The notes: a model not told the origin generated them from the letters alone. Shown: positions 41,634 through 50,546, counted from the stretch's first letter. The stretch: 64,000 bases of DNA from Goodfellowiella coeruleoviolacea (GCF_024171785.1 NZ_JAMTCK010000006.1:124001-188000); one strand, 5' to 3'. Translations and numbers: made by a program.

Positions 41634-41927
41634 TCACCAGCGGGGCCCGCGCTGGACCTCGATCAGCTTGGGGCGCACGTCGACGATGTAGACCAGGACG
41701 GCGACCAGACCGGCGATCCAGAACATCATGCCGACGCCGCCGGGGCTGAACAGGAACAGCGCGGCCGTGCCGCCCGCCGTGATGCCCAGCCAGGCCGGCT
41801 TGGTCATCCGGTCGGCCGCGGTGAACGCGTCCGCCCGCTGGGCCAGGGCGTGCGCGAACGCGAAGACGCCCACCGGCAGGGCCGCCCACCAGATGACCAT
41901 CAGAATCCACCAGTCAAGTGGGTACAC
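41634..41927 (-). CDS. DUF2516 family membrane protein (Rv0476-like)
   Basis: 97 residues: WWILMVIWWAALPVGVFAFA, WLGITAGGTAALFLF and GMMFWIAGLVAVLVYIVDV form three membrane segments with RPKLIEVQRG at the cytosolic end, as in the DUF2516 family. Function unknown. GTG 41927 has TAGGCT at 41935-41940, 7 nt upstream, the same -10 hexamer as in the dispersed repeats. Follows the HbhA-like gene as in M. tuberculosis. Confidence 0.83.
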   Translation of the reverse strand: MYPLDWWILMVIWWAALPVGVFAFAHALAQRADAFTAADRMTKPAWLGITAGGTAALFLFSPGGVGMMFWIAGLVAVLVYIVDVRPKLIEVQRGPRW

Positions 41928-42023
41928 GGCCACCAGCCTACGTGCGCGGCGAGCCGGGCAGGGCAGGCGAGGGGCGAAGTTCGTCCCCACCGCACCTGCC
42001 CGGCCGGCCGGGGCACCCTCGGG

Positions 42024-42671
42024 TCACCGGGTGTTCTTGTCGGTGTCGCCGGGACCGGTGGACTTGCTCGGCGCGGTCCGGTTGGCGGCCTTGCGGGTGG
42101 CGCCTCGGGTCTTGCTGGCGACCTCGGCGCCGGCCCGCTCCACGGTCTCGGCGACCCGCTCGGTCGCGGTGTCGATGCCGTCCGCGACCTGCTCGCCAGC
42201 GGCCCTGGTGCGCCGGGTGACCTTGCCGAGCACGTCGTCGGCCAGGTCCCTGGCCTCGCCGGCGGCGGTCTCGGCGCGCTGCCTGCCCGCGTCCACGGCG
42301 TCGCCGACCTGCTTGATGGCCTGCTGCACCTGGGGCTGGGCGCGCAGCCGGTCCAGGGTTTCCTCGCCGTGCTCGGCCAGGTACTGGTAGAGCTGGACGG
42401 CCGACTGGGTGTAGGCGTCGGCGAGCTTGCGCAGTTCGGCCGGGTCCAGCTTCTCGCGCAGCCCGCCCAGGTCGGTGGGCAGCTCGTCAACGGCGGCCTT
42501 GGCCGCGTCGGCCCGCTCGGCCAGTCGGCTCTTGGCCTTGGTCAGCACCTCGGCGATGGCCTTGGCGGCCAGGTCGCCGGCGCCGAGCGCGGCCAGCAGC
42601 GGGGTGCGGGCCACGGCCAGGGCCTGTTCGCTGAGCTTGCGGACGTCGTCGGTGGTGGGCAGGTTCGGCAT
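42024..42671 (-). CDS. HbhA-like coiled-coil protein
   Basis: 215 residues, almost entirely helical and rich in Ala, Glu and Lys: LPTTDDVRKLSEQALAVARTPLLAALG, then heptad-like ETLDRLRAQPQVQQAIKQVGDAV. In mycobacteria HbhA (Rv0475) is a surface heparin-binding adhesin linked to lipid bodies and cell-pole processes. Here the C-terminal Lys-rich tail is weak (KSTGPGDTDKNTR), so heparin binding is doubtful. ATG with GAGGAG 7 nt upstream; 4 bp after the XRE regulator gene, clearly one operon. Confidence 0.83.
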   Translation of the reverse strand: MPNLPTTDDVRKLSEQALAVARTPLLAALGAGDLAAKAIAEVLTKAKSRLAERADAAKAAVDELPTDLGGLREKLDPAELRKLADAYTQSAVQLYQYLAEHGEETLDRLRAQPQVQQAIKQVGDAVDAGRQRAETAAGEARDLADDVLGKVTRRTRAAGEQVADGIDTATERVAETVERAGAEVASKTRGATRKAANRTAPSKSTGPGDTDKNTR

Positions 42672-42675
42672 GGGT

Positions 42676-43161
42676 TCACTCCTCGGTGGTGGTGGTCCGC
42701 CCGGCGGGCGCCGCACTGTCCGGTTCGGACAGACCTGGTCCGTCCTGTGTGGACTTCTCGGCCGCGTTCTCCCGCCGGAAGGACTGGTACACGTCGAGCA
42801 GCACCTGCTTCTGCCGCTCGGTGAGTTCCTGGTCGGCCAGGACCGCGTCGACGACGGCGCCGCCGACGCGCTGCTCCAGGATTCCGGCCTGCACGTACAG
42901 CGCCTCGGCCGAGATGCGCAGTCCCTTGGCGATCTGCTGCAGGATCTCCGCGCTCGGCTTGCGCAACCCCCGCTCGATCTGGCTCAGGTAGGGGTTGGAC
43001 ACGCCGGCCAGCTTGGCCAGTTGCCGCAGCGAGATCTTGGCGGTGTTGCGCTGCTGACGGATGTACTCGCCGATGTCGCGGCCGAGGTCGGCCACGGCGT
43101 CGATGGCCCGGCCGGCCGGGCCGGTCTCGGTCTTGTCCGCCCTGTCCGCCTGCTTGCCCAT
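42676..43161 (-). CDS. XRE-family regulator (Rv0474-like)
   Basis: 161 residues. HTH IREYIRQQ-type leader then SLRQLAKLAGVSNPYLSQIERG with RKPSAEILQQIAKGL, a classical Cro/CI domain (32-87). The C-terminal helix LTERQKQVLLDVYQSFRREN is conserved in this actinobacterial group. Immediately upstream of the HbhA-like gene; a direct-repeat site in the upstream spacer suggests autoregulation. Two possible starts (GTG 43164, ATG 43161). Confidence 0.87.
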   Translation of the reverse strand: MGKQADRADKTETGPAGRAIDAVADLGRDIGEYIRQQRNTAKISLRQLAKLAGVSNPYLSQIERGLRKPSAEILQQIAKGLRISAEALYVQAGILEQRVGGAVVDAVLADQELTERQKQVLLDVYQSFRRENAAEKSTQDGPGLSEPDSAAPAGRTTTTEE

Positions 43162-43214
43162 CACCGGCCCGCTCCCCGCGTGTCCTGTTCGCTCGCACCA
43201 CCGACCGTACGCCC

Positions 43215-43245
43215 CAGTGCTAGCTACAGCAAGCGCAGTGCTTGC
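43215..43245. promoter_or_regulatory. Phased direct repeat/dyad upstream of the XRE regulator
   Basis: CAGTGCTAGC at 43215 and CAGTGCTTGC at 43236 are spaced exactly 21 bp, two helical turns. GCAAGC-GCAGT-GCTTGC (43229-43245) overlaps the second copy. Located ~55-85 bp upstream of the regulator start, it suits autoregulation. Confidence 0.5.
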
Positions 43246-43435
43246 ACGCGACCATGAACCGCGTCACAGCCCGGCGGACCAGCGGCACCACCGGTCCCAC
43301 CCCGTGCGACAACCCCGCCAACCCGGCGAGAATCCTTGCGGCACAACGGTTTTCTCGATCGGCTACCGACCATCCCCGGGCGCCTCGACCACCAGCGCGA
43401 CCGAACGGATCACCCCACCAGCTCAGCCCACCAGT

Positions 43436-43717
43436 TCAGCCGAACAGCTCCTCCAGGAAGCTCCGGATGCCGCGCCTGGGTCGACGCCGCTGCTGACCGT
43501 GCTCGCCGGGCTGCTCGTGGCCGTACTCCGGCCGGTAGGGCGGTGGCGTCGCAAAGGTGTGCTGTCCGTGGTCGGCGTAGTACTGCTGCTCAGCCCGCAG
43601 GATCTGCTCCAGCTCACCCCAGTCCAGGAAGACCCCTCGGCAGTGGTCGCACTGTTCGAGGTGGATGCCCTTGCGGTCATACGTCCGCATGAGGTGCTGG
43701 CACTTCGGGCAGATCAC
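43436..43717 (-). CDS. TFIIB-type zinc-ribbon protein
   Basis: 93 residues. CPKC-X18-CDHC (ICPKCQHLMRTYDRKG, LEQCDHCRGVFLD) is the zf-TFIIB ribbon with GELEQIL, followed by a His/Tyr/Pro-rich linker and a basic end RRRPRRGIRSFLEELFG. Small proteins of this type are common in actinobacteria and bind Zn; their partners are unknown. GTG with TAGGCT at 43725-43730, exactly 7 nt upstream, identical spacing to the DUF2516 gene. Confidence 0.85.
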   Translation of the reverse strand: MICPKCQHLMRTYDRKGIHLEQCDHCRGVFLDWGELEQILRAEQQYYADHGQHTFATPPPYRPEYGHEQPGEHGQQRRRPRRGIRSFLEELFG

Positions 43718-43874
43718 AGCAGCGAGCCTACAAAGGAGCGGATCGGCGACGCACCTCCTCGGCGGGCGGGACCACGCCGGAAGTCCCCCGCCGCACTCAC
43801 CCCGCACGTCCACGCGGACACGCTGCGTGCTGCCCGACTCGGCCGGCGCGCCCGGGTTCGGCCATCATGCGTTC

Positions 43875-46178
43875 ATGTCGCGAAGACCCCAGCTGGCCGT
43901 GGTGATCGGCAGTGCGCTGGCCGTGGTGCTCGCGCTCGCCGGTCTGCTGGTGGCCACCCCGAGGATCCCGCCGGCCACCTGGCTGTCCGCGGTGACCGCG
44001 GGTTTCCTGCTGCTGCTGGCCCTGGTGGACCCGTGGCTGCGGCGCAGCCGCGCGGCCCGGTTGAGCACGCCCGCGCGGCTGGACGCGGCGGCCGACGCGC
44101 TGGCCGCCGCGCTGCTGGCGCACTGGCGGGCCGAACTGCTCGCCAGGGGCCTGACCGACCCGGCGGTGATCCGGCTGGCCTGGCGGGTGCTCGGCGAGGA
44201 CACCGGCCCGGGCGGGGCGCTGGCGGACCAGCCGCTGCTCGGGCCGCTGGACACCCGGTCGGCCAGTCCGGGCATGGCCGTGGACTCCGGCCCGCCGATC
44301 ATCCGGGCCACCGCCGTGGCCAGGGCGTTCGAACGGCTGCCCAGTCGGCGGCTGGTGATCACCGGCGCGGCCGGCGCCGGCAAGAGCACGCTGGCCGCGC
44401 TGCTCGCGCTCGGCCTGCTGCACCGGGGCGGCAAACCCGTGCCGGTGCTGCTGCCGCTGGCCGGGTGGGACCCGCGCCGGGAGGACCTGCGCGCGGTGCT
44501 GACCCGCCGGCTCTACGAGGACCACCCGGCGCTGCGCAACACCGAACTGCACGGCCGCTACGCCGCCGACCTGCTGGTGCAGCACCGGTTGGTGCTGCCG
44601 ATCCTGGACGACTTCGACGAGCTGCCGGCCGAGCTGCACGCCGAGGCGCTGCGCCGGATCAACCAGGCGTTCCCCGCGTCCACGCCGCTGGTGCTGACCT
44701 GCCGGAGCGCGGCATACGCGCGGCTGGCCGAGCGGGCGCGGCCCGACGGGGTGGCCGGGGCCGCCGGGGCCGGCGGGGTGGACGGCGCGTCCGTGGTGGA
44801 GCTGTGCCCGGTCGCCGCCGAGGAGGTCGTGGACTACCTGCGCGGCACCGCCGAACCGGCCACCGCGGCCTGGTGGGAGCCGGTGTTCCTGCGGGTGCGC
44901 CACGAGCCGGACGGGCCACTGGCCAGGGCGCTGGCCACGCCGCTGATGCTGTGGCTGGCCAGCAGCGGCCACGGCGCCGGCCGGGCCAAGCCGATCGAGC
45001 TGCTGGACCGGGAACGCCTGCCCGACCGGGCCGCGATCGAGCAGCGCCTGGTGGACGCCATGCTGGCCGCGGCCCTGCCCGACCAGGCCCATCCCGGCCT
45101 GCCCGAGATCAGCCAGCTGTGGCCGCGCCGGCCGGCCCTGCGCTGGCTGGGTTTTCTGGCCACCCGGCTGCGCGAGCGGGGCACCAGGGAGTTCGCCTGG
45201 TGGGAGCTGCGGCACGCGGTGTCCCGGGTCTGGCTGGCGCTGCTGGCCGCGCTCGCCCTGGGGGTGCTGGCCGGGCTGGCCATGGCCTGGCTGGTGGCCT
45301 CGGCGGGGTCGCCGACCCTGGCCAGGGTGACCGGGCTGGGCGTGGGTGTCGCCGTGGCCGTGGGCACGGTGAGCAAGCAGAACTCGGCGCACCAGGGCCG
45401 GTCGGCCACGCCGGGCGCCGGGCTGGGGCGCAGCCTGGTCGGCACCAGCGCGGTGCTGGGCGCGGTGGCCGGCCTGGTCCTCGGTGGGCTGTACGGGGTG
45501 GTGCCGGGGCTGCTGGCCGGCCTGGCCGTGGCCGTCGGTGCCGCCCTGCACTACGCGCTGGCCAGTTCGACCCGGCTGGCCCGACCGACCAGCCCGCTGG
45601 CCACGCTGGCCAGTGACCGGGCCGCGCTGTGGGCGGGCTGCCTGGTGGGCGCGCTGGTGTTGGGGCTGGCCTCGGCGCTGTCCTTCGCGCCCCGCGACCC
45701 CGGCATGGTCGGGTTGAGCATCGTCGCCGGGTTCGTGCTGGGTTTTGCCGCGTCCGTGCTGTCGCTGCGCTGGTGGTGGTACACGGTGGCCAGGACGTGG
45801 CTGGCCACGCGCGGGCGGCTGCCCTGGCAGCTGCAGACCTTCCTGGACGACGCGCACCGGCTCGGCGTGTTCACCCAGTCCGGGGCCCGCTACCAGTTCC
45901 GGCACGCGCTGCTCCGGGACCGGCTGGCCGAGGGTGTGCTGACCGCCGACGCGCTGGCCACCGCGTCCGACCCGGACGAGGAGCCGGACGGGGGGTCGGA
46001 CGGGGCCGACGCCGACGGCCGGGCCGTCACCGGGGGCACCGCGCTCGACCCGGCGCCGGGGCGGGGCGGTCAACCGGCCGGTGCGGCTGGCGACGCCCTG
46101 GACGTCCTCGGCCCCAACGGGTTACTCGGGAGCCAGGGCGGCCCGGACCCAGTCGGCCATGGGAATGCCGAGCCGTAG
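43875..46178 (+). CDS. Membrane-anchored NACHT-domain NTPase
   Basis: 767 residues. Two N-terminal membrane segments (AVVIGSALAVVLALAGLLVA; WLSAVTAGFLLLLALVD), a STAND NTPase of NACHT type with Walker A GAAGAGKST (Lys170), extended Walker B ILDDFDEL (Asp245-Glu249) and VLTCRS sensor region, then five or more C-terminal membrane segments and a helical tail WQLQTFLDDAHRLGVFTQ with YQFRHALLRDRLAE. This NACHT plus polytopic C-terminus is a recurring actinobacterial form related to NLR-like signalling NTPases; antiviral or signalling roles are inferred, not shown. No effector gene is adjacent. The last 57 bp overlap the end of the convergent gene. Confidence 0.85.
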   Translation: MSRRPQLAVVIGSALAVVLALAGLLVATPRIPPATWLSAVTAGFLLLLALVDPWLRRSRAARLSTPARLDAAADALAAALLAHWRAELLARGLTDPAVIRLAWRVLGEDTGPGGALADQPLLGPLDTRSASPGMAVDSGPPIIRATAVARAFERLPSRRLVITGAAGAGKSTLAALLALGLLHRGGKPVPVLLPLAGWDPRREDLRAVLTRRLYEDHPALRNTELHGRYAADLLVQHRLVLPILDDFDELPAELHAEALRRINQAFPASTPLVLTCRSAAYARLAERARPDGVAGAAGAGGVDGASVVELCPVAAEEVVDYLRGTAEPATAAWWEPVFLRVRHEPDGPLARALATPLMLWLASSGHGAGRAKPIELLDRERLPDRAAIEQRLVDAMLAAALPDQAHPGLPEISQLWPRRPALRWLGFLATRLRERGTREFAWWELRHAVSRVWLALLAALALGVLAGLAMAWLVASAGSPTLARVTGLGVGVAVAVGTVSKQNSAHQGRSATPGAGLGRSLVGTSAVLGAVAGLVLGGLYGVVPGLLAGLAVAVGAALHYALASSTRLARPTSPLATLASDRAALWAGCLVGALVLGLASALSFAPRDPGMVGLSIVAGFVLGFAASVLSLRWWWYTVARTWLATRGRLPWQLQTFLDDAHRLGVFTQSGARYQFRHALLRDRLAEGVLTADALATASDPDEEPDGGSDGADADGRAVTGGTALDPAPGRGGQPAGAAGDALDVLGPNGLLGSQGGPDPVGHGNAEP

Positions 46179-46655
46179 GCACTCGTTGGCCAGCTGCACG
46201 GTGAACATCAGGCTGGCCGACAGCAGGAAGTGCAGCTCGTGCTGGGTGGCCTCGCGCAGCGCGATGTCCACCAGTTCGTCGGCGGTGCGCGGGTCGCCGT
46301 AGCCCTCGGCCAGCATGGTCCGCACCACGGTGCGCAGCGGCGGCGGCAGTTCGTCGATGCCCAGGGTGCGGCGCTGGCCCTCGCTGCCGGTCTCGATGCG
46401 GAACGGCAGCTCGTTGTCCAGGTCCGGGTTGCGCTCCCGGCCGTAGGCCATCCGGGCGCCGGCCAGGGCGGCGCACTCGCGCACGGTGACCGAGGCGAGC
46501 AGGCGGAACTCCTGCTCCGGCTCGGTGGCGGGTTTCAGGTACTGGGCGACTGTCTCGGGAATCCGGTCGGCCTCGTCCCTGGCGATCAGGCCCAGCACCG
46601 CGCTGGCCAGGCCGATGATCCGCTGCTGACGCTCAAGGTCTCCGTCGAACTCCAC
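46122..46655 (-). CDS. Conserved-looking protein of unknown function
   Basis: About 177 residues, predicted mainly helical: LERQQRIIGLASAVLGLIARDEADRI, EQEFRLLASVTVRECAALAGARMAYGRER and ELPPPLRTVVRTMLAEGYGDPRTADELVDIALREA. No signal, TM or motif I recognise. GTG 46655 (EFDGDLERQ) is the most likely start, but GTG 46670 is also possible. The gene is alone on the minus strand between the NACHT gene and the ABC unit and its end overlaps the NACHT reading frame. Confidence 0.6.
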   Translation of the reverse strand: MEFDGDLERQQRIIGLASAVLGLIARDEADRIPETVAQYLKPATEPEQEFRLLASVTVRECAALAGARMAYGRERNPDLDNELPFRIETGSEGQRRTLGIDELPPPLRTVVRTMLAEGYGDPRTADELVDIALREATQHELHFLLSASLMFTVQLANECLRLGIPMADWVRAALAPE

Positions 46656-46733
46656 CCACCCACTCTCCACCAAGATCGTTCCGCTGCCGCGCGCAGGGCG
46701 ACCATCACCGCGATCGATGGCCGCGACCATGAC

Positions 46734-46769
46734 GCGGGGCCGGCCACCACGCTCGGTGACCGGCCCCGC
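46734..46769 (-). terminator. Terminator of the PadR-ABC operon
   Basis: GCGGGGCCGG pairs with CCGGCCCCGC (10 bp), then after one mismatch CACC/GGTG pairs around loop ACGCTC. It begins 22 nt past the permease stop on the transcribed strand. Confidence 0.75.
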
Positions 46770-46790
46770 CCCGCCCTCGCCGCTGGTCGG

Positions 46791-49316
46791 CTACTCGGCC
46801 CGCAGTCCCTCGGCCGTGGTGGCGCGGCGCAGCGACGGCAGCGTCAACGCGGTCACCACCAGCACCGCCACCCCGGTCGCCGCGCTGAACAGACCGATGC
46901 CCGCCCAGTCGAACGACACCGGCTCGCTCAGGATGCGCAGCAGCAGCGCGCCCAGTCCCATGCCGCTGGCCACCGCCAGCACCACGGCCACCAGCGCCGG
47001 CACCGAGTTCTGCCACAGCAGTGACAACGCCAGCGTGCGCCGGGGCACGCCGGACGCGGCCAGCACCGCCAGCGGCCGGCGTCGCTCCCGGACCTGCTCC
47101 AACGCCAACACCAGCAGGCTCGCCGACGCCACCAGCAGGGTCAGCAGCGAACCGGCCAGCAGCGCACCGCGTACGGCCAGGTAGATCTGCTGGTCGTCGG
47201 TGAGTTCGGGGCCGCGCTCCACGTAGGCGCTGGCCTGCCAGCCCAGGGGGGCCAGCGCGTTGCGCACGTCCTCCACCGCGTCCGCGCGCAGCCCGGTCAT
47301 GGTCACGTCGATGTCCACGTTGTAGGGCGTGAAGGTGAGCCCGGCCAGCGCGGCCGGCGTGGCCAGCACCAGGGTGGCCGACCCGTTCTGCCCGGGTGGC
47401 GGGTCGACCCGGCGGGCGTTGGCCGGCATCGTCCACTCCGAACGCCGAATCGCGGTGCCGTTGTGCCAGTCCACGAAGCGCAGCCGGGTGCCGGGCTCGG
47501 GCACGACCGGCGCGGCCTGCTGCCCGTCGGGCGTGCTGCCGCTCTCCCCGACGAGGTAGAACACGTCGCCGTCCCGGCAGTCGCCGATCGGGCCCTGTTC
47601 CGCCAGCGCCCGGCACGAGCCGGCCAGCACGGTGATGAAGTTGCTCCCGTCGCCGCCGCTCTCGTCACTGCTCTCGTCGCCGCCGTTCCCGGTGCCGCTG
47701 TTCCCGGTGCCGCTGTTCCCCTTGCCGCCGTTCCCGGTGTCCTCGATCTCGACCGTGGTCTCGCGGGTCACCTCGGTGGCGGCCACCCCGTTGACCGACC
47801 GCAACTGCTCGGCGATGGCGTCGGCCCGCTCCGCGGCCGGGCCGGACAGGTTGGCGGAGATCAGGGAGGTGTTGTCCGGGTTGGGCTGCCTGCTGGCCCA
47901 GCCCGAGTCACCGGTGCGGTCCTCGGCCACCAGCAGCATGGTCTGCATGGTGATGGCGCCGGCCAGCACCACGGCCACGCCGCCCACCACCCGGGCGGGC
48001 GTGCCGCTGTCCAGCTGCAGCCGGCGCACCGCCAACTGCAGGGACGGCCGGTTCGGGCTCCAGCGCACCACCACGCGCTCCACCAGCCACGGCAGCAGCA
48101 GCGGAATCGCCAGCAGCAGCAGGACAACGCCGCTGATCAGCCCGACCTCGTCGCGGCTGTTGTCGGACGTGTACAGCAGCAGGGCCACGCCCAGCGCCGG
48201 CGCGATCAGCCGCCACCACAGCCGGCGCCGCACCGGCCTGGCCAGCCGCACCACGCCCAGTGGCTCCACCACGGTGCGCCGCATGGCGAACAGCGCGGTC
48301 AGCACCGCCATGACCGGCACCAGCACCGCGATCAGCACCACCAGTGGCCAGGTGGGGGTGGCGTCGGAGGGGAAGAAGCTGTACTCCATCAGCTCGACCT
48401 CGCCGACGAACTGCCTGGCCACGAGGAACACGGCGGCGCCGAGCACCAGCCCGCCCAGGGCGCCGGCCAGGGTCTCGCCGGCGGCGATCAGCCGGACCCG
48501 CCCGGCCGCGGCGCCGATCAGCCGCAGCGCGGCCAGCCGCCGGTCCCGTTGCGCCCCGGCCAGCCGGGTGCAGATGCCGACGAACACCAGCACCGGGAAC
48601 AGCAGCACCACCACGCCGACCACCAGCAGCATCCACAGCACCAGCGGTAGCGTCCTGCTCTGTTCGGCGACGCCGAACTGGTAGACCGGCCGGGTGTCCC
48701 AGTCCTCGACGTCCAGGGTGTCGGTGCCGGCGTAGAAGAACAGCTCGCGCGGGCCGGACAGGCCCTGGTCGGCGATGGTGCCGATCACGTGCGGGAACCT
48801 GGGTCGCAGCAGTTCCCCCTCGGGGGAGGCCAGCAACTCGGCCAGGGCCGGGGACACGACCGTCTCGCCCGGACCGGGCAGCGTGCTCACCCCCGGGGGC
48901 AGCGGCGCGGTGGGGCCGCCGGGCTGCACGTACCTGCCGGAGATGTAGGTGCCCCGGTAGCTGGTGCCGTCCCTGCGGACGAACAGGGGGTCGTTCGGCG
49001 GAGCGGGCGTGTCCGCCGTCGTCCCGGCCGCCTCGCCGCTCCGCGTGACCGTCGTCACCTCGTCGAAGGCCCTGGCGTGGGTGCGGGCCTCCCGCTGGTC
49101 CAGGGCGGTCACCACCGACGCGGCGGCCAGCAGCAGGGCCACGCCCACGCCGATGCCGACCGCGGTCAACACCAGCCGGACCCAGGCGGTGCGACCACCC
49201 CCGGCGGACAGCCGGATCCCCAACACCAGGTCGCCGAGCACGCGGCTCACCCCGGCACGCCGACCGGTCACCGGCCCGCTCTCCCGTCCCGTCCGGTCCG
49301 GTGCGCTCACACTCAC
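46791..49316 (-). CDS. FtsX-type ABC transporter permease
   Basis: 841 residues with two FtsX cores: an N-terminal TM (WVRLVLTAVGIGVGVALLLA), a large outer domain, three TMs (~260-410), a central TM pair (ALGVALLLYTSD; LISGVVLLLLAIPLLLPWLV), a second outer domain with GTGNS repeats (~590-615), and a C-terminal three-TM core. MacB/LolCE-like exporters use the outer domains mechanically rather than as channels. Substrate unknown: drug, peptide or lipoprotein. GTG overlaps the ATPase stop as GTGA. Confidence 0.88.
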   Translation of the reverse strand: MSVSAPDRTGRESGPVTGRRAGVSRVLGDLVLGIRLSAGGGRTAWVRLVLTAVGIGVGVALLLAAASVVTALDQREARTHARAFDEVTTVTRSGEAAGTTADTPAPPNDPLFVRRDGTSYRGTYISGRYVQPGGPTAPLPPGVSTLPGPGETVVSPALAELLASPEGELLRPRFPHVIGTIADQGLSGPRELFFYAGTDTLDVEDWDTRPVYQFGVAEQSRTLPLVLWMLLVVGVVVLLFPVLVFVGICTRLAGAQRDRRLAALRLIGAAAGRVRLIAAGETLAGALGGLVLGAAVFLVARQFVGEVELMEYSFFPSDATPTWPLVVLIAVLVPVMAVLTALFAMRRTVVEPLGVVRLARPVRRRLWWRLIAPALGVALLLYTSDNSRDEVGLISGVVLLLLAIPLLLPWLVERVVVRWSPNRPSLQLAVRRLQLDSGTPARVVGGVAVVLAGAITMQTMLLVAEDRTGDSGWASRQPNPDNTSLISANLSGPAAERADAIAEQLRSVNGVAATEVTRETTVEIEDTGNGGKGNSGTGNSGTGNGGDESSDESGGDGSNFITVLAGSCRALAEQGPIGDCRDGDVFYLVGESGSTPDGQQAAPVVPEPGTRLRFVDWHNGTAIRRSEWTMPANARRVDPPPGQNGSATLVLATPAALAGLTFTPYNVDIDVTMTGLRADAVEDVRNALAPLGWQASAYVERGPELTDDQQIYLAVRGALLAGSLLTLLVASASLLVLALEQVRERRRPLAVLAASGVPRRTLALSLLWQNSVPALVAVVLAVASGMGLGALLLRILSEPVSFDWAGIGLFSAATGVAVLVVTALTLPSLRRATTAEGLRAE

Positions 49317-50008
49317 CGGGCCAGCTCCACTTCGCGGGACTTGCCGTCGCGGACCACGACCTCCCGGTCGGAGTAGGCGGCGACCCTGGCCTCGTGGGTG
49401 ACCAGCACGATCGCCGCGTTGGTCTGCTTGGCCGAGCTGACCAGCAGGTCCATCACGCGTTCCCCGTTGAGCGAGTCCAGCGCGCCGGTGGGCTCGTCGG
49501 CGAACACCACCTTGGGCCCGGTGACCAGGGCCCTGGCCACGGCCACCCGCTGGCCCTGGCCGCCGGAGGTCTCGCCGGGCCGCTTGCCGGCGACGCCGGT
49601 CACCTCCAGCCGGTCCAGCCACTCGGTGGCCCTGCGCTCGGCCTCCCGGCGGCGCACCCCGCCGAGGCGCAGCGGCAGGGCCACGTTCTCCAGGCAGGTC
49701 AGCTCGGGCACGAGCTGGCCGAACTGGAAGACGAACCCGAACTCGGTGCGGCGCAGTTCGCTGCGCTGCCCGTCGGACAGCTCGGTGAGGTCGCTGCCCT
49801 GGTAGAGGACCCGGCCGGAGTCCGGCTTGAGGATGCCGGCCAGGCAGTGCAGCAGCGTGGACTTGCCCGACCCGGACGGGCCCATCACCGCGACCACCTC
49901 ACCGGCCCGCACGTGCAGGCCGGCGCCGTCCAGTGCCGGGGTGGGGCCGAAGGACTTGCGCAGGTTGATGCCGGCCAGCAGGGGCTGGCCGACCGCGTCG
50001 CTGGTCAC
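49313..50008 (-). CDS. ABC transporter ATP-binding protein (MacB/LolD type)
   Basis: 231 residues. Walker A GPSGSGKST, Q loop VFQFGQ, signature TSGGQGQRVAVARAL (canonical LSGGQ with Thr for Leu and Gly for the second Gln), Walker B VVFADEPTGALDS and H loop VTHE. Powers the adjacent FtsX permease. GTG overlaps the PadR stop (GTGA) and its own stop overlaps the permease start, so the three genes are translationally coupled. Confidence 0.92.
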   Translation of the reverse strand: MTSDAVGQPLLAGINLRKSFGPTPALDGAGLHVRAGEVVAVMGPSGSGKSTLLHCLAGILKPDSGRVLYQGSDLTELSDGQRSELRRTEFGFVFQFGQLVPELTCLENVALPLRLGGVRRREAERRATEWLDRLEVTGVAGKRPGETSGGQGQRVAVARALVTGPKVVFADEPTGALDSLNGERVMDLLVSSAKQTNAAIVLVTHEARVAAYSDREVVVRDGKSREVELAR

Positions 50009-50526
50009 GAGATCTCCTTGGCGAGTTGGCCGAGCCGGGCGGTGGTCAGTTCCAGCCAGCGCAGATCGGCCTCCAGGTGGAACAGGGCGTGGTCGCAGAT
50101 GAGCTGGTCGGTCAGGTCACCGGTGGCCTTGCGCCTGGTCAGCTCGCGCATCACGCGCAGGTGGGCGGCGCGCTGGGTGTCCAGCACCTCGTGCGCGTCG
50201 CGGCCGGACATCAACGCCAGCACGACCTTGCTGTACAGGGTGTTCTGCAGGTAGGGCTCGGGCTTCTCCGGCGTGCTCAGCCAGGTGGCCACGTCGGTGA
50301 CGCCGGCCGCGGTGATGGCGTAGCGCTTGCGATCCGGCCCTCCCCCGGCCTCCACCCCGCTGACCTCGACCAGACCGTTCTTCAGCAGCCGGGACAGGGT
50401 CGCGTAGACCTGCCCGTAGTGCAGGGGCCGGTCCTTGCCGAAGCGTTCGTCGTAGGCCCGCTTGAGGTCGTAGCCGTGTCTGGGCTCGCCCTCCAGCAGA
50501 CCGAGCAAAGTGTGACCGATCGACAT
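50005..50526 (-). CDS. PadR family transcriptional repressor
   Basis: 173 residues: winged helix LLGLLEGEPRHGYDLKRAYDE with VYATLSRLLKNGLVEV, and the C-terminal helical dimerisation part of the PadR-s1 (Vir) type. PadR proteins gate multidrug exporters by ligand release. First gene of the ABC unit, so the operon is probably self-regulated through the TATACA/TGTATA dyads upstream. ATG with TACAGT at 50533-50538 6 nt upstream: leaderless. Confidence 0.9.
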   Translation of the reverse strand: MSIGHTLLGLLEGEPRHGYDLKRAYDERFGKDRPLHYGQVYATLSRLLKNGLVEVSGVEAGGGPDRKRYAITAAGVTDVATWLSTPEKPEPYLQNTLYSKVVLALMSGRDAHEVLDTQRAAHLRVMRELTRRKATGDLTDQLICDHALFHLEADLRWLELTTARLGQLAKEIS

Positions 50527-50546
50527 GCGGCCACTGTACAGTTCGC

